Part shown: in pieces, positions 7,305 to 15,953 of the stretch
How the letters are laid out: the number at the start of each line of letters is the position of its first letter
How positions within the stretch are numbered: position 1 is the first letter of the stretch
Notes under the pieces: model-generated
What the model was told of the DNA's origin: nothing
Seen by the model: the letters and a program-made list of their open reading frames with translations, nothing else
Database searches by the model: none
Translations under genes and position numbers: made by a program
Assembly: GCF_022440845.1 (NCBI RefSeq)
Contig: NZ_JAKNTO010000001.1
Coordinates: 3,286,001 to 3,350,000 of the forward strand
Direction: 5' to 3'
DNA length: 64,000 bases
Source of the DNA: Ruminococcus sp. OA3
Lineage (GTDB): Bacteria > Bacillota > Clostridia > Lachnospirales > Lachnospiraceae

Positions 7305-9196
7305 CTGGTCTCCCTGCCCCCTTTCAGAATGCCGAATCCAAAGTGATCGCAACGCAGACATCTCGCTGATTCCTGGCGGATCTCCTCCTGTGTCAGACTG
7401 CACTCCACTTCCTCAAAATCACGTTTCCTTTCCGCCGGCTCCCTTTCCCTGACATTGATTCTGCCGCACGGGAAATAATCCTTCGTCTTAGGCGCCGGTA
7501 TTTCAACATCGGTAGAAATGGTATGGTCATAGCCCAGATAAGAGTCAATATTGGCAGCTGCCACTTTACCGGCCGCTATCGCCCGGATTGCCGTTGCCGG
7601 TCCAGTCACGCAGTCTCCTCCCGCAAATACACCCGGCGCGTTCTCAACGGCACTCCAGCTCTCCGCCGCAATGACACCGTGCTTGATCGCAATCCCGCGT
7701 TCTTCAAAATGATCGGTCTCAATCCCCTGACCAATCGCCACAATAACCACATCGCATGGAATGCTGACCTCCGGCTTTTCACTCCTTGACGGTTTCGGAC
7801 GCCCGTCTTTTCCAATCAGGCCGATCAGCTTCGGCTGTGCGACCAGGGCTGACACCTTATTATGTTCATCCGTGTCAATGCGGACTGGCGCATGCAGCTC
7901 CATGATCTGTGCTCCTTCCGCGACGGCGCTTCGCACTTCCTCCGGAAGAGCCGTCATATCTACCTGTCTCCGGCGGTAGACGACGGTAACGGTCTCTGCT
8001 CCCAGCCGGATCGCGGAACGAGTCACATCCATTGCTACGTTTCCGCCCCCGATCACAACTACACGTTTGCCGGTAAAATCCATGCTGCCGCCGTCAGCCA
8101 GCGTTCCCAGCATTTCCACGGCGGAGATCACGCCTTCGGCATCCTCGCCTTCCAGCCCTACCTTTTTATCGGTATGTGCCCCGATCGATATGTATACAGC
8201 GTCATACATCTCCCGCAGGTCGCTGATAGTCACCTGATCCTCTCCGTCGCCGACAAATGTCCCGAGTTTCACCTCAACTCCGGTAGACAAGATGGTATTG
8301 ATATCCTCATCCAGCCGTTCTCTTGGCAGGCGGTAGCTCGGTATTCCGTAGTAAAGCATTCCGCCCAGATGTCTGTGCATTTCAAACACGGTCGTCTGAT
8401 GTCCCATCAGCTGCAGATAATATGCCGCACTCAGACCGCTCGGTCCTCCACCGATGATCGCTACCCGCTTGCCGGTAGATTCACCGCATTCCGGTGCCGG
8501 CACATGGCCCGCATTATCAACCGCCGCAAGTTTGATTCCTCTGATGTTGACAGAAGTATCCACTATATTTCTACGGCATCTCGCCTCGCAGGGGTGCTCA
8601 CAGACGAAGGCACAGGCTGTAGGGAACGGATTGTCCTTTCTGATCAGGCGTACCGCATCCGCATGCCTTCCCTCAGCGACAAGAGCGATATATCCAGGAA
8701 TGTCGACCCTTGCCGGACACAATGCCACACAAGGTACCGGCTGTTCCAATGATGCCAGACATTTTCCATGGCGAATATGCTCCTCGTAATCATCCCGGAA
8801 TCCGGAAATCCCTTTCACCACCATCTCTGCGGCAGTATATCCGATCGCACAGTCAGCCGTATCCATGATGGTACGCGCCGTCTTTTCGATCAGCGGAATA
8901 TCATCCATACTCGCCTCCCCATCCAGTACCTGTTCCAGAAGCCTGCCAAGCTGTCCCAGTCCGATCCGGCAGGGAACACATTTTCCGCATGTCTGCGCAT
9001 GACACATCTTCAGAAACACCAGCGCCATATCCACAGGACACAGTCCGGGAGGGCTGGCTACGATTCTCCGTTCCAGCTCCCTGTAAAGCCCCTCAACTGT
9101 TGTCTGTGCAGTACTTTTTGTTGCAATCATCAGTCTGCTCAAACTTTCCACACCCTTTCTTTTTTTCTCAGACGGCACCGGCTGATACGGCTCCAT
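7298..9196 (-). CDS. NAD(P)-dependent flavoprotein with NuoF C-terminal-type cluster and GltD/NfnB-like domain, hydrogenase partner
   Basis: The 632-residue protein probably links the hydrogenase to NAD(P)H. Residues about 50-145 resemble the C-terminal cluster domain of NuoF/HydB (CGKCVPCR at 70-77 and Cys116 in DCAIG), but the FMN/NADH-binding part of NuoF is absent. Residues about 150-210 form the GltD-type double 4Fe-4S domain (Cys156, 160, 195, 199, 203, 207). A GltD/NfnB-like body follows, with FAD motif GGGPSG (249-254), NAD(P) motif GGGNVAMD and GGDCVTGPATAI. A CLRCDHF pair lies near the end. The start at 9196 has a rather distant AAGGAAG (11 bases), so an internal start is possible. 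It overlaps hydA by seven bases and has its own promoter at 9251-9279. Confidence 0.85.
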   Translation of the reverse strand: MEPYQPVPSEKKRKGVESLSRLMIATKSTAQTTVEGLYRELERRIVASPPGLCPVDMALVFLKMCHAQTCGKCVPCRIGLGQLGRLLEQVLDGEASMDDIPLIEKTARTIMDTADCAIGYTAAEMVVKGISGFRDDYEEHIRHGKCLASLEQPVPCVALCPARVDIPGYIALVAEGRHADAVRLIRKDNPFPTACAFVCEHPCEARCRRNIVDTSVNIRGIKLAAVDNAGHVPAPECGESTGKRVAIIGGGPSGLSAAYYLQLMGHQTTVFEMHRHLGGMLYYGIPSYRLPRERLDEDINTILSTGVEVKLGTFVGDGEDQVTISDLREMYDAVYISIGAHTDKKVGLEGEDAEGVISAVEMLGTLADGGSMDFTGKRVVVIGGGNVAMDVTRSAIRLGAETVTVVYRRRQVDMTALPEEVRSAVAEGAQIMELHAPVRIDTDEHNKVSALVAQPKLIGLIGKDGRPKPSRSEKPEVSIPCDVVIVAIGQGIETDHFEERGIAIKHGVIAAESWSAVENAPGVFAGGDCVTGPATAIRAIAAGKVAAANIDSYLGYDHTISTDVEIPAPKTKDYFPCGRINVREREPAERKRDFEEVECSLTQEEIRQESARCLRCDHFGFGILKGGRETRW

Positions 9197-9250
9197 CCAG
9201 TAAATTTCTTCCTTTTATGACCATACTTTGACATTTCTTTCACTGAGATT

Positions 9251-9279
9251 ATTATATAATATTTTTTCTCTTTAAGCAA
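9251..9279 (-). promoter_or_regulatory. SigA-type promoter of the hydrogenase operon
   Basis: The minus strand has -35 TTGCTT (9274-9279), a 17-base spacer and a consensus -10 TATAAT (9251-9256), about 50 bases before the flavoprotein start. Confidence 0.7.
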
Positions 9280-9347
9280 TATATTTCAGAATATTTATTC
9301 ATTTTCTCCTTTTTATAAGAATCTTATAAACTTTTGGAATTTTGAAC

Positions 9348-9393
9348 AAAAAGAGCCTGTGGATACTATATGTTATGTATCCACAGACTCTTT
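9348..9393 (-). terminator. intrinsic terminator after the Gfo/Idh/MocA gene
   Basis: Nearly perfect arms around AGAGCCTGTGGATAC and its complement enclose a 10-base loop. On the minus strand a TTTTT run follows. It also separates the copper/oxidoreductase unit from the hydrogenase promoter. Confidence 0.85.
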
Positions 9394-9407
9394 CGACTCA
9401 CAGCGTA

Positions 9408-10538
9408 TTAATCCATTTTTACCCACTGACTGCTTTCATTGGACTTAAGGCATGCCTCCACAAACTTAATACTCTCGATCCCGTGACAGATATCGGGATA
9501 GCTGATGTCATAGGCTTCCCCATGTTTCTTTCTCAGCAGGGCCGTCATAAATTCCCGGTATACATTGGCAAATGCTTCATAATAACCCTCCCCGACCCCT
9601 GCAGGAAGACGATAAATATCACTGGATCCAATGCTGCGGAAACTGGTTCCCATCCGGTATCTTGTTTCTTTTCCTCCCAGTTCACCGAAGATCACAACAT
9701 CCGGATCTTCCTGAAACCAGCGAAGACAGCCCTTTTCACCATAAACAGCGATGTTCAGGTTGTTATTGTTTCCAACCACTACATTGGAGCACCAGATATG
9801 TCCTTTGGCTCCTCCTTTGTAACGGACCATAACGTTTGCATTCGTGTCCAGCACCCTGTCTTCTCCGATAATATTCATATCCGCCCAGACTTCTTTCATC
9901 TCCAGACCGGATACGGAAGCAATCAGCTGCTGTGCATGTACCCCGATATCACCGACGCAGGTCGATCTTCCGGCAACTTTCGGGTCGATTCTCCATGCCA
10001 TGTTTCCCCCCAGCTCATCATTGCTGACAGCCAGATTGTCTGTCAGGTACTCGGCATTGACAAGACGGATCCTGCCGATCTTCCCCTGCGAGATCATCTC
10101 CCGCATAAAACGCGGTCCCGGATACATGCTGTATACATAAGTCACTCCGAAGAGCAGATCTTTCCCTTCTGCAATCCGCTTTAGCTCTTCTGCTTCCCAG
10201 GAATAATGTGTCAGCGGCTTGTCACAGACAACATGGATCCCGTTCTCCAGAAAAGCTTTTGCGCACTCATAATGAACATTATTCGGTGCTGCAATAATCA
10301 CAAAATCAATCTTATCTTCCCGTCTTCCCTCTTCCTCCGCCATCTCCTGGTATGTCGTATAGATCCTGTCTTCCTGAATCCCCATCGATGAACCGAAATC
10401 CAGCGATTTCTGATAATTTCTTGAGAAACAGCCGGCGGCCAGTGTTCCCATATTGTCAAAGAGTGCCCCCTTCAGATGCAGGTCTGCGATAAAAGAGCCC
10501 TTTCCTCCTCCGATCATTCCAAATGTCAGTTTTTCCAT
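9408..10538 (-). CDS. Gfo/Idh/MocA family NAD(P)-dependent oxidoreductase
   Basis: This 376-residue protein has the two-domain layout of the family. The N-terminal Rossmann fold begins FGMIGGGKGSF and continues FVIIAAPNNVHYECA and CDKPLT (the EKP-type motif with the conserved Lys). The C-terminal domain carries the DIGVHAQQL segment with the Asp/His pair used in catalysis. Members oxidise or reduce hydroxyl groups of sugars, inositols or related compounds; the substrate cannot be told. A GGGGGA-type ribosome site precedes the start. The gene begins only 23 bases after copZ with no terminator between them, so it may be the last gene of the copper operon, an unexpected pairing. A terminator follows at 9348-9393. 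Confidence 0.88.
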   Translation of the reverse strand: MEKLTFGMIGGGKGSFIADLHLKGALFDNMGTLAAGCFSRNYQKSLDFGSSMGIQEDRIYTTYQEMAEEEGRREDKIDFVIIAAPNNVHYECAKAFLENGIHVVCDKPLTHYSWEAEELKRIAEGKDLLFGVTYVYSMYPGPRFMREMISQGKIGRIRLVNAEYLTDNLAVSNDELGGNMAWRIDPKVAGRSTCVGDIGVHAQQLIASVSGLEMKEVWADMNIIGEDRVLDTNANVMVRYKGGAKGHIWCSNVVVGNNNNLNIAVYGEKGCLRWFQEDPDVVIFGELGGKETRYRMGTSFRSIGSSDIYRLPAGVGEGYYEAFANVYREFMTALLRKKHGEAYDISYPDICHGIESIKFVEACLKSNESSQWVKMD

Positions 10539-10561
10539 GCTTTCGTCCCCCAGGTATTCTT

Positions 10562-10765
10562 TTATTCTGTTATCTCTTCCGCGTCAAATCCGAGATCATC
10601 CAGGATCTCTTTCGCCTTTGCCACACAGCTGTCGCATCCATCGATTGTTACCGTCTTATCCGCCAGGGATACTTTGAAGTCCAATCCTGCCGCGGTCATG
10701 GATTTAGTGATTCTCTCCACGCATTTCTCACAGTGCATGTCTTCTGCTTTTAATACTCTCATCAT
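10562..10765 (-). CDS. copZ: CopZ-like heavy-metal-associated domain copper chaperone
   Basis: The 67-residue protein is one HMA (ferredoxin-like) domain with the metal-binding MHCEKC motif (Cys12 and Cys15). A second pair, CDSC, lies at about residues 44-47, which is unusual for the minimal chaperone. It would carry Cu(I) to the ATPase encoded upstream. The ribosome site AAGGAG is six bases before the start. It is the third gene after copA and csoR. Confidence 0.85.
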   Translation of the reverse strand: MMRVLKAEDMHCEKCVERITKSMTAAGLDFKVSLADKTVTIDGCDSCVAKAKEILDDLGFDAEEITE

Positions 10766-10777
10766 TCTTATCTCCTT

Positions 10778-11083
10778 TTATTTCATTAATTTTTGTATTG
10801 CTGCACATAATTCATCTACCACATCATCGCTGCCGCTGCGGATATCCTCCACCACACACGTCTTGATGTGGCTGGATAACAGCAGTCTGTTGAAACTGTT
10901 CAGCGCTGACTGTATCGCCGATACCTGCGTCAGAATATCGATACAGTACCGGTCCTCCTCTACCATATTTTTCACACCGCGCACCTGGCCTTCAATACGG
11001 TTCAGGCGCGAGATCAGGTCCTTATGCTCCTGCTCACTGCGTTCTTTCTTTTTGCAGCTGCAGCATTCTTGTTCTGGCAACAT
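10778..11083 (-). CDS. csoR: CsoR-type copper-sensing repressor
   Basis: The 101-residue all-helical protein is a DUF156/CsoR family member. The Cu(I) ligands of true CsoR are present: Cys47 in RYCIDIL, then His72 and Cys76 in SSHIKTC. The helix LISRLNRIEGQVRGVKNM is the family signature used in DNA contact. An extra Cys-rich N-terminus (ECCSC) is visible and might be an additional metal site. It represses by binding GC-rich dyads when copper is absent; two candidate operators lie at the copA promoter (13355-13369 and 13384-13406). The gene sits between copA and copZ. Confidence 0.9.
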   Translation of the reverse strand: MLPEQECCSCKKKERSEQEHKDLISRLNRIEGQVRGVKNMVEEDRYCIDILTQVSAIQSALNSFNRLLLSSHIKTCVVEDIRSGSDDVVDELCAAIQKLMK

Positions 11084-11098
11084 CCAAATCCTCCGTTT

Positions 11099-13339
11099 TT
11101 ACAATTTCAGCCGTTTCAGCCGCAATGCGTTGGTTACAACAAACACGGAACTGAAGGACATCGCAAGCCCCGCAAAAATAGGATTCAGAAGAGGTCCCCC
11201 GAATGCATATAATACCCCTGCGGCCACCGGAATTCCAAGGCTGTTAAAGATAAACGCCCAGAACAGATTCTCCTTAATGTTGCGGATCGTCGCACGACTC
11301 AGTTTGATTGCGCGGTACACATCCTCAAGGTCCGATTTCATCAGCACGATGTCACTGGATTCCATGGCAATATCACTTCCGCTTCCGATCGCTGCCCCAA
11401 CATCTGCCTGCGCAAGAACCGGCGCGTCGTTAATTCCATCTCCTACCATCATAACACGTTTTCCCTGTTTTTGCAGTCCCTCCACGACAGAAACTTTATC
11501 CTGCGGCAGAACTTCAGCGATGACTTCACTGACTCCCGCCTGTTTTCCGATATATTCCGCCGTCCGCCTGTTATCTCCCGTCAGCATATACACAGTGAGT
11601 CCGATGCCTCTCAGGTCTGAAACTGCCTTCGGGCTGCTCTCCTTCATGGTATCTGCAACACTGATGATGCCGCACAGCCGGTCTTCTGCGATCACATACA
11701 TCGGTGTCTGCCCTTTATCTGCAATGTCGTCTGCCTTTTCTTTCAGTTCACCCAGCGTTATCTGAAGTTCCTCCGCCATTCTGGCATTGCCGATATATAC
11801 GGTCTTACCTCCGAGTTCTGCCTTCAGTCCTCTTCCTGTCAGGCTTTCAAAATATTCCGGGCGCGTCAGATTCAGATTCCGCTTTTTCCCTTCCTCTGCG
11901 ATCGCCAGTGCCAGCGGATGTTCAGACGCCTGTTCACAGGAGGCGGCGATCGTAAGCATTTCATCCTCCTCCATATCTTTCGTGATGATTTCGACCACCT
12001 GTGGTTTCCCCTTTGTGATTGTCCCGGTCTTATCCAGCACAACGGCATCCACCTTATGCATCATCTCAAGTGCCTCACCGCTTTTCACCAGAATTCCATA
12101 ACTGGCACCTTTTCCGGTTCCCACCATGATCGCTGTCGGTGTCGCAAGGCCTAATGCACACGGGCAGGCGATCACCAGCACGGATACAAATACGGTCAGC
12201 ACAAACGTAACGGAGTGTCCCGTCAACGCCCATGCAATCGCGGCGATCACCGCAATCGCCAGCACTGCCGGCACAAAGTACCCCGCAACGGTGTCAGCCA
12301 GCTTGGAGATCGGTGCCTTTTTCCCCTGTGCGTCTTCCATCAGTTTGATGATCCTCGCCAGGGTCGTGTCACTCCCGGTATGTGTCACACGGATCTGGAT
12401 ACTTCCCTGGTAATTCATGCTTCCCCCGATCACCTCATCGCCCTTTGCTTTTTCCACCGGAATGCTCTCCCCGGTCAGCATCGACTCATCAACACTCGTC
12501 ATCCCCTGTATAATCTCCCCGTCAAGCGGCACCTTGCTGCCCGGCTTTACAAGAATCGTCTCTCCCTTTTGTACTGTCTCCACGGGAACCTCTTCTTCTT
12601 TCCCGTCTCTTATCACGACTGCCACATCCGGCGCAAGTGCCATCAGCTTTTCGATTGCCTCCGAAGTCTTGCCCTTGCTCCTGCTCTCCAGGTACTTACC
12701 CAGCATCACCAGTGTGACCACAACCGCCGCCGATTCATAGTAGAGATTTTCCACCGCACTGTGATTGGATGGGATGGAAACCGTCATGACGATGCTGTAC
12801 AGATATGCACTTCCGGTTCCGATCGCCACAAGAGAATCCATATTCGGATGTCCTCTGAACAGCGTCTTGAATCCTACGATGTAAAACTTTCGTCCGCAGA
12901 TCAGGATAACAGTCGTCAGCAGCAGCTGTGCCACTGCAAAATTAAGCGGATGCGTATGCATATGCAGAAACCGGGGAAGCGGCAGTTCTACCGGGATCAT
13001 ATGTCCCATGGAAATGTACAGCAGCGGAACCGCCAGTACGATTGCCGTTATCAGCCGTCTCCTGATCGCATGCAGACTCTCTGCCGCCTCCTCTTTTTCT
13101 TTTTTCAGTTCCTCTTTTTCTTTCCTGTGTTCAAGGCTGGCTCCAAAACCAGCCCGTTCCACGCGTTCCATGATATCCTCGGGTTTCACCAGAGCCTCAT
13201 CATAGACGATGGTCATACGGTTCGTCGCCAGATTTACATTGCTCTCCTTCACGCCTTCCAGTTTTCGCGTGACACGTTCCACCGCACTGCTGCAGGAAGC
13301 ACATGTCATCCCTGAAATTTCATATATCTCTTGCTTCAT
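11099..13339 (-). CDS. copA: copper-exporting P1B-type ATPase CopA
   Basis: The 746-residue membrane pump exports Cu(I). One N-terminal HMA domain has GMTCASC (Cys13, Cys16). Membrane helices follow, with the transport motif ACPCALGLATP in helix 6. The phosphorylation motif is DKTGTITKGKP, followed by the nucleotide-binding segment with an HP motif (SEHPLA) and the hinge GDGINDAPVLAQADVG. A lysine/glutamate-rich linker (about residues 65-80) joins the HMA domain to the first helix. The start at 13339 has GGAGG with seven bases of spacing; the upstream in-frame Met at 13438 would read through the promoter. It is the first gene of copA-csoR-copZ. Confidence 0.96.
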   Translation of the reverse strand: MKQEIYEISGMTCASCSSAVERVTRKLEGVKESNVNLATNRMTIVYDEALVKPEDIMERVERAGFGASLEHRKEKEELKKEKEEAAESLHAIRRRLITAIVLAVPLLYISMGHMIPVELPLPRFLHMHTHPLNFAVAQLLLTTVILICGRKFYIVGFKTLFRGHPNMDSLVAIGTGSAYLYSIVMTVSIPSNHSAVENLYYESAAVVVTLVMLGKYLESRSKGKTSEAIEKLMALAPDVAVVIRDGKEEEVPVETVQKGETILVKPGSKVPLDGEIIQGMTSVDESMLTGESIPVEKAKGDEVIGGSMNYQGSIQIRVTHTGSDTTLARIIKLMEDAQGKKAPISKLADTVAGYFVPAVLAIAVIAAIAWALTGHSVTFVLTVFVSVLVIACPCALGLATPTAIMVGTGKGASYGILVKSGEALEMMHKVDAVVLDKTGTITKGKPQVVEIITKDMEEDEMLTIAASCEQASEHPLALAIAEEGKKRNLNLTRPEYFESLTGRGLKAELGGKTVYIGNARMAEELQITLGELKEKADDIADKGQTPMYVIAEDRLCGIISVADTMKESSPKAVSDLRGIGLTVYMLTGDNRRTAEYIGKQAGVSEVIAEVLPQDKVSVVEGLQKQGKRVMMVGDGINDAPVLAQADVGAAIGSGSDIAMESSDIVLMKSDLEDVYRAIKLSRATIRNIKENLFWAFIFNSLGIPVAAGVLYAFGGPLLNPIFAGLAMSFSSVFVVTNALRLKRLKL

Positions 13340-13354
13340 ATCTTCACCTCCATA

Positions 13355-13369
13355 TACCCCCTTGGGGTA
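13355..13369. promoter_or_regulatory. CsoR operator 1
   Basis: TACCCC-CTT-GGGGTA is a perfect 6-bp-arm dyad, the classic G/C-rich CsoR box. It lies between the -10 element and the copA ribosome site. Confidence 0.8.
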
Positions 13370-13381
13370 CTTTCTGATATT

Positions 13382-13410
13382 ATCATATACCCTCCCATGG
13401 TATATGTCAA
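13382..13410 (-). promoter_or_regulatory. copA promoter with overlapping CsoR operator 2
   Basis: -35 TTGACA (13405-13410), a 17-base spacer and -10 TATGAT (13382-13387). The spacer is filled by a second dyad, CATATACC-N7-GGTATATG (13384-13406), so a bound repressor would block polymerase directly. Confidence 0.85.
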
Positions 13411-13433
13411 CATGAAATTTTTTATTCGTCAAA

Positions 13434-13488
13434 TACAAAAAAGGCAGAATGAGAATTCAAACTTCTTCTCATTCCACCTTTTTAAAGG
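13434..13488 (-). terminator. intrinsic terminator after the methyltransferase gene
   Basis: Inverted arms around GGCAGAATGAGAA (one two-base mismatch) with flanking A and T runs; on the minus strand the stem is followed by TTTTTT. It separates the acetyltransferase/methyltransferase unit from the copper operon. Confidence 0.75.
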
Positions 13489-13489
13489 T

Positions 13490-14296
13490 TCATGCTCTCC
13501 ATCCTGCCTGTTTGGCTCTCAGCACGCTGATCGCTGTGTAATGCAAAACCGAAAATTCTTGCGGTGCGATATGTTCCAGCAAAGCCATATGTTCCGTGTC
13601 AAACTGCTCAGTCTTTTCTTCCGACAGTGAGGCTCCTATCCCACGGCAGGCTTTCATACGTCCATTCCAGCTCTCCCTTGTAAACGGCACCTTTACATCA
13701 AAGATCTCCTCGCTCTCCCGCTCAAAATACCTGGGATAAATGTCCGGTATCTCGATCGGATGTCTCGTCTCTTTACAGCCGGTCCACTCGGGGTTATATT
13801 TCAGGACCAGTTCTTCACTTTTTCCCGCGATCACGTCCTCGAATGGCAGCCATGCCATGTAGATCAGGGCAAATCTGCCATCCTTTTTCAGCAACCCGTG
13901 CAGCTTCGGCGCAAGCCTTGTATGATTAAAATAGAAAAAGCACTGGCACGCGGTGATCACATCAAACGACTGATCCGGAAACTCACTGGCTTCGGCAGGC
14001 ATACAGAAAAAATCAATATCCATTCCCGCCTGTTCTGCCATATTCTTCGCCTGCTCAATCTGATTTTCTGAGATATCCGTACCGGTAAATGACGCACCGT
14101 ATGGATACAGATTTCGCGGCAGAACGCCCGTCCCCGTCCCGAGATCCAGAACATTCTGCCCCTCTGTACACAGATCCATATCCAGAAGCTTCTGATACAA
14201 TTTGGGCGGATAGATATCGCGGTACTTTGCATAATCCGATGAGGCACGCCCCCAGTCAAATTCTTTTCCATGATCGATACTGTTATTTTTTATCAT
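13490..14296 (-). CDS. class I SAM-dependent methyltransferase
   Basis: The 268-residue protein has the Rossmann-like methyltransferase core: motif I VLDLGTGTGVLP (about residue 50), the acidic end of strand 2 (FTGTDISENQIEQA), FFCMPAEASEFPDQSFD and the substrate-side helix region with FEDVIAG. It resembles the small-molecule Methyltransf_11/25 type. The methyl acceptor is unknown. The start codon overlaps the stop of the acetyltransferase gene by four bases (ATGA), so the two are co-translated. Confidence 0.82.
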   Translation of the reverse strand: MIKNNSIDHGKEFDWGRASSDYAKYRDIYPPKLYQKLLDMDLCTEGQNVLDLGTGTGVLPRNLYPYGASFTGTDISENQIEQAKNMAEQAGMDIDFFCMPAEASEFPDQSFDVITACQCFFYFNHTRLAPKLHGLLKKDGRFALIYMAWLPFEDVIAGKSEELVLKYNPEWTGCKETRHPIEIPDIYPRYFERESEEIFDVKVPFTRESWNGRMKACRGIGASLSEEKTEQFDTEHMALLEHIAPQEFSVLHYTAISVLRAKQAGWRA

Positions 14297-14898
14297 ATAA
14301 TTCCTCCTGTTCTGGTCTGCCGGTATCTGAGTGCATCCTCCGGCATGATTTTTCTAAGCACTCTGCAGGGATTTCCGACCGCAATGACTCCCGGGGGAAT
14401 ATCCTTATTTACCACACTTCCCGCACCGATTATGGAACCTTGTCCGATTGTTACCCCGGGAAGCACGGTGACACCTGCTCCAAACCAGACATTATCTCCG
14501 ACCGTGATGGGCCACGCAATTTCCAGTCCGCGGTTTCTCTGCTCCACATCCAGTGCATGGCTCGCAGTGGTAAAACAGCAGTTCGGTGCGATAAACACAT
14601 TGTCCCCAAACGTCACTTTCGCCCCGTCCAGAATCACACAGTTGTGATTGGCATAAAAGTTCTCACCAATCCCGATGTTTTCTCCCATGTCACACCAGAA
14701 CGGAGCCAGGATCATATAGTTCCCGGAAATCCTGCCCAGTATCTGTGACATGATCTGACGTCCTTTTTCTGCCTCGGATGGCAACGTCTGATTATATTGA
14801 AAGCAGAGATCCTTACACCTGATCCTCTTCGCAAGTATTTCTTCGTCGTTATTGGCATCGTATAAAAGACCTGCTTCCGCTTTTTGCTGTTCTGTCAT
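14293..14898 (-). CDS. sugar O-acetyltransferase (maltose/galactoside acetyltransferase type)
   Basis: The 201-residue protein has the N-terminal Mac domain (LLYDANNDEEILAKRIRCKDL) and then a left-handed beta-helix of hexapeptide repeats (IGIGENFYANHNCVILDGA, VTFGDNVFIAP, ITVGDNVWFGAGVTVLPGV, IGQGSIIGAGSVV). The catalytic His is in TASHALD. It transfers acetyl from acetyl-CoA to sugar hydroxyls in the cytosol. The length and the C-terminal GNPCRVLRKI are typical of the family. A promoter lies at 14948-14976, and the gene is coupled to the downstream methyltransferase. Confidence 0.92.
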   Translation of the reverse strand: MTEQQKAEAGLLYDANNDEEILAKRIRCKDLCFQYNQTLPSEAEKGRQIMSQILGRISGNYMILAPFWCDMGENIGIGENFYANHNCVILDGAKVTFGDNVFIAPNCCFTTASHALDVEQRNRGLEIAWPITVGDNVWFGAGVTVLPGVTIGQGSIIGAGSVVNKDIPPGVIAVGNPCRVLRKIMPEDALRYRQTRTGGII

Positions 14899-14947
14899 GG
14901 CATCCTCCGTTTTTGTTGGTTATATATTGATGCGGCATACAAGAAGT

Positions 14948-14976
14948 ATCTTAATCATGTAAGTTGATGCCGTCAA
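14948..14976 (-). promoter_or_regulatory. promoter of the acetyltransferase/methyltransferase pair
   Basis: -35 TTGACG (14971-14976), a 17-base spacer and -10 TAAGAT (14948-14953) on the minus strand, about 50 bases before the start. Confidence 0.55.
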
Positions 14977-15052
14977 ACGTAGTAGAAACCGTGGTGCTTT
15001 CTACTGGGATTATTCTACCATATCTCACAAGATTTGTGGAGTACTGAATCAG

Positions 15053-15077
15053 AAAAACGCCCTGCCGAAGCAGAGCG
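15053..15077 (-). terminator. intrinsic terminator of the redox operon
   Basis: On the minus strand CGCTCTGC-TTCG-GCAGGGCG forms an 8-bp stem with a stable UUCG tetraloop and is followed by TTTTT. It lies 40 bases after the last aldo/keto reductase stop. Confidence 0.92.
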
Positions 15078-15116
15078 CCATATTGTTCTTTCCGTCCTTT
15101 TCTTATTAATGATGTA

Positions 15117-15953
15117 TCAATACCAATCATGTTTTTCATTTTTGTTCAAAGCTGCAACCCGCTCCATTTCCTCATCTGTAAGTGTAAAATCAAAAATTGA
15201 GATATTCTCACGAATATGTTCCCCGTTACTGGAGCCGGGTATCACAACTACACCCTTTTGCAGATTCCACCGCAAAATCACTTGCGCCGGAGATTTTTGG
15301 TGGGCTGCGACAATCTCACAAAGGACTTTGTTATTCAAAAGCGGTTCCGTAAATCCTCGTCCGCCCAGCGGATACCAGCCCTGTACAACAATATCCAGTC
15401 CTTGTATGTGCTTTACCACACTGCTGTCCTGATAATACGGGTGGATTTCGTTTTGAATCAGCGCAGGCTTTAATGCCACTTTGGGAACAAACGCATCCGT
15501 CTCCTGAATGTAATAGCAGGATATCCCGGCAGAGCGAACCTTGCCATCCCGCACCGCCTGCTCTATCGCTTTGTAAGCCACCACATCGTTTGAAGCGGGA
15601 TGGTGCAGAAGCATCATATCAATATAACCGATGCCCAGTTTATCCAATGCCTCTTCTATGGCTCTGGCTGCATGACCGTATTGATTGGGATACAGCTTGG
15701 TAATCGCGAAAGTTTCGGAGCGTGGCACACCCGATTTTCTGATTCCCTCGCCAACCTCACGCTCATTTCCGTAAAAACAGGCAGTGTCAATCATGCGGTA
15801 GCCTCTTTGGAGCGCAGTACATACGGCATTCACACAAACAGCGCCGCGCAGGCTGTATGTTCCAAGACCTACAACGGGCATATCATAGCCGCTGTTCAGC
15901 CTGATGGCAGGAACCTTCCCATTTACACCCTGTGCAAGATCAATACCACTCAT
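15117..15953 (-). CDS. aldo/keto reductase (cytosolic copy)
   Basis: The 278-residue TIM-barrel enzyme reduces aldehydes or ketones with NADPH. The catalytic tetrad is complete: Asp56 (MIDTA), Tyr61 (FYGNE), Lys86 (ITKLYP) and His117 (LLHHP). The cofactor segment VVVIPGSSNGEHIRENISIFDF near residue 240 is typical of AKR5-like members. It is the last gene of the redox operon, overlaps the upstream paralogue by 14 bases and is clearly related to it along its whole length, so the two arose by tandem duplication. GGGGGG is six bases before the ATG. No signal peptide is present, unlike its neighbour. Confidence 0.92.
   Translation of the reverse strand: MSGIDLAQGVNGKVPAIRLNSGYDMPVVGLGTYSLRGAVCVNAVCTALQRGYRMIDTACFYGNEREVGEGIRKSGVPRSETFAITKLYPNQYGHAARAIEEALDKLGIGYIDMMLLHHPASNDVVAYKAIEQAVRDGKVRSAGISCYYIQETDAFVPKVALKPALIQNEIHPYYQDSSVVKHIQGLDIVVQGWYPLGGRGFTEPLLNNKVLCEIVAAHQKSPAQVILRWNLQKGVVVIPGSSNGEHIRENISIFDFTLTDEEMERVAALNKNEKHDWY

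Noticed and set aside
14951-15139. 62-codon minus-strand frame after the aldo/keto reductase
   Set aside because: It overlaps the end of the aldo/keto reductase gene and contains the operon terminator (15053-15077), so it is not a gene.
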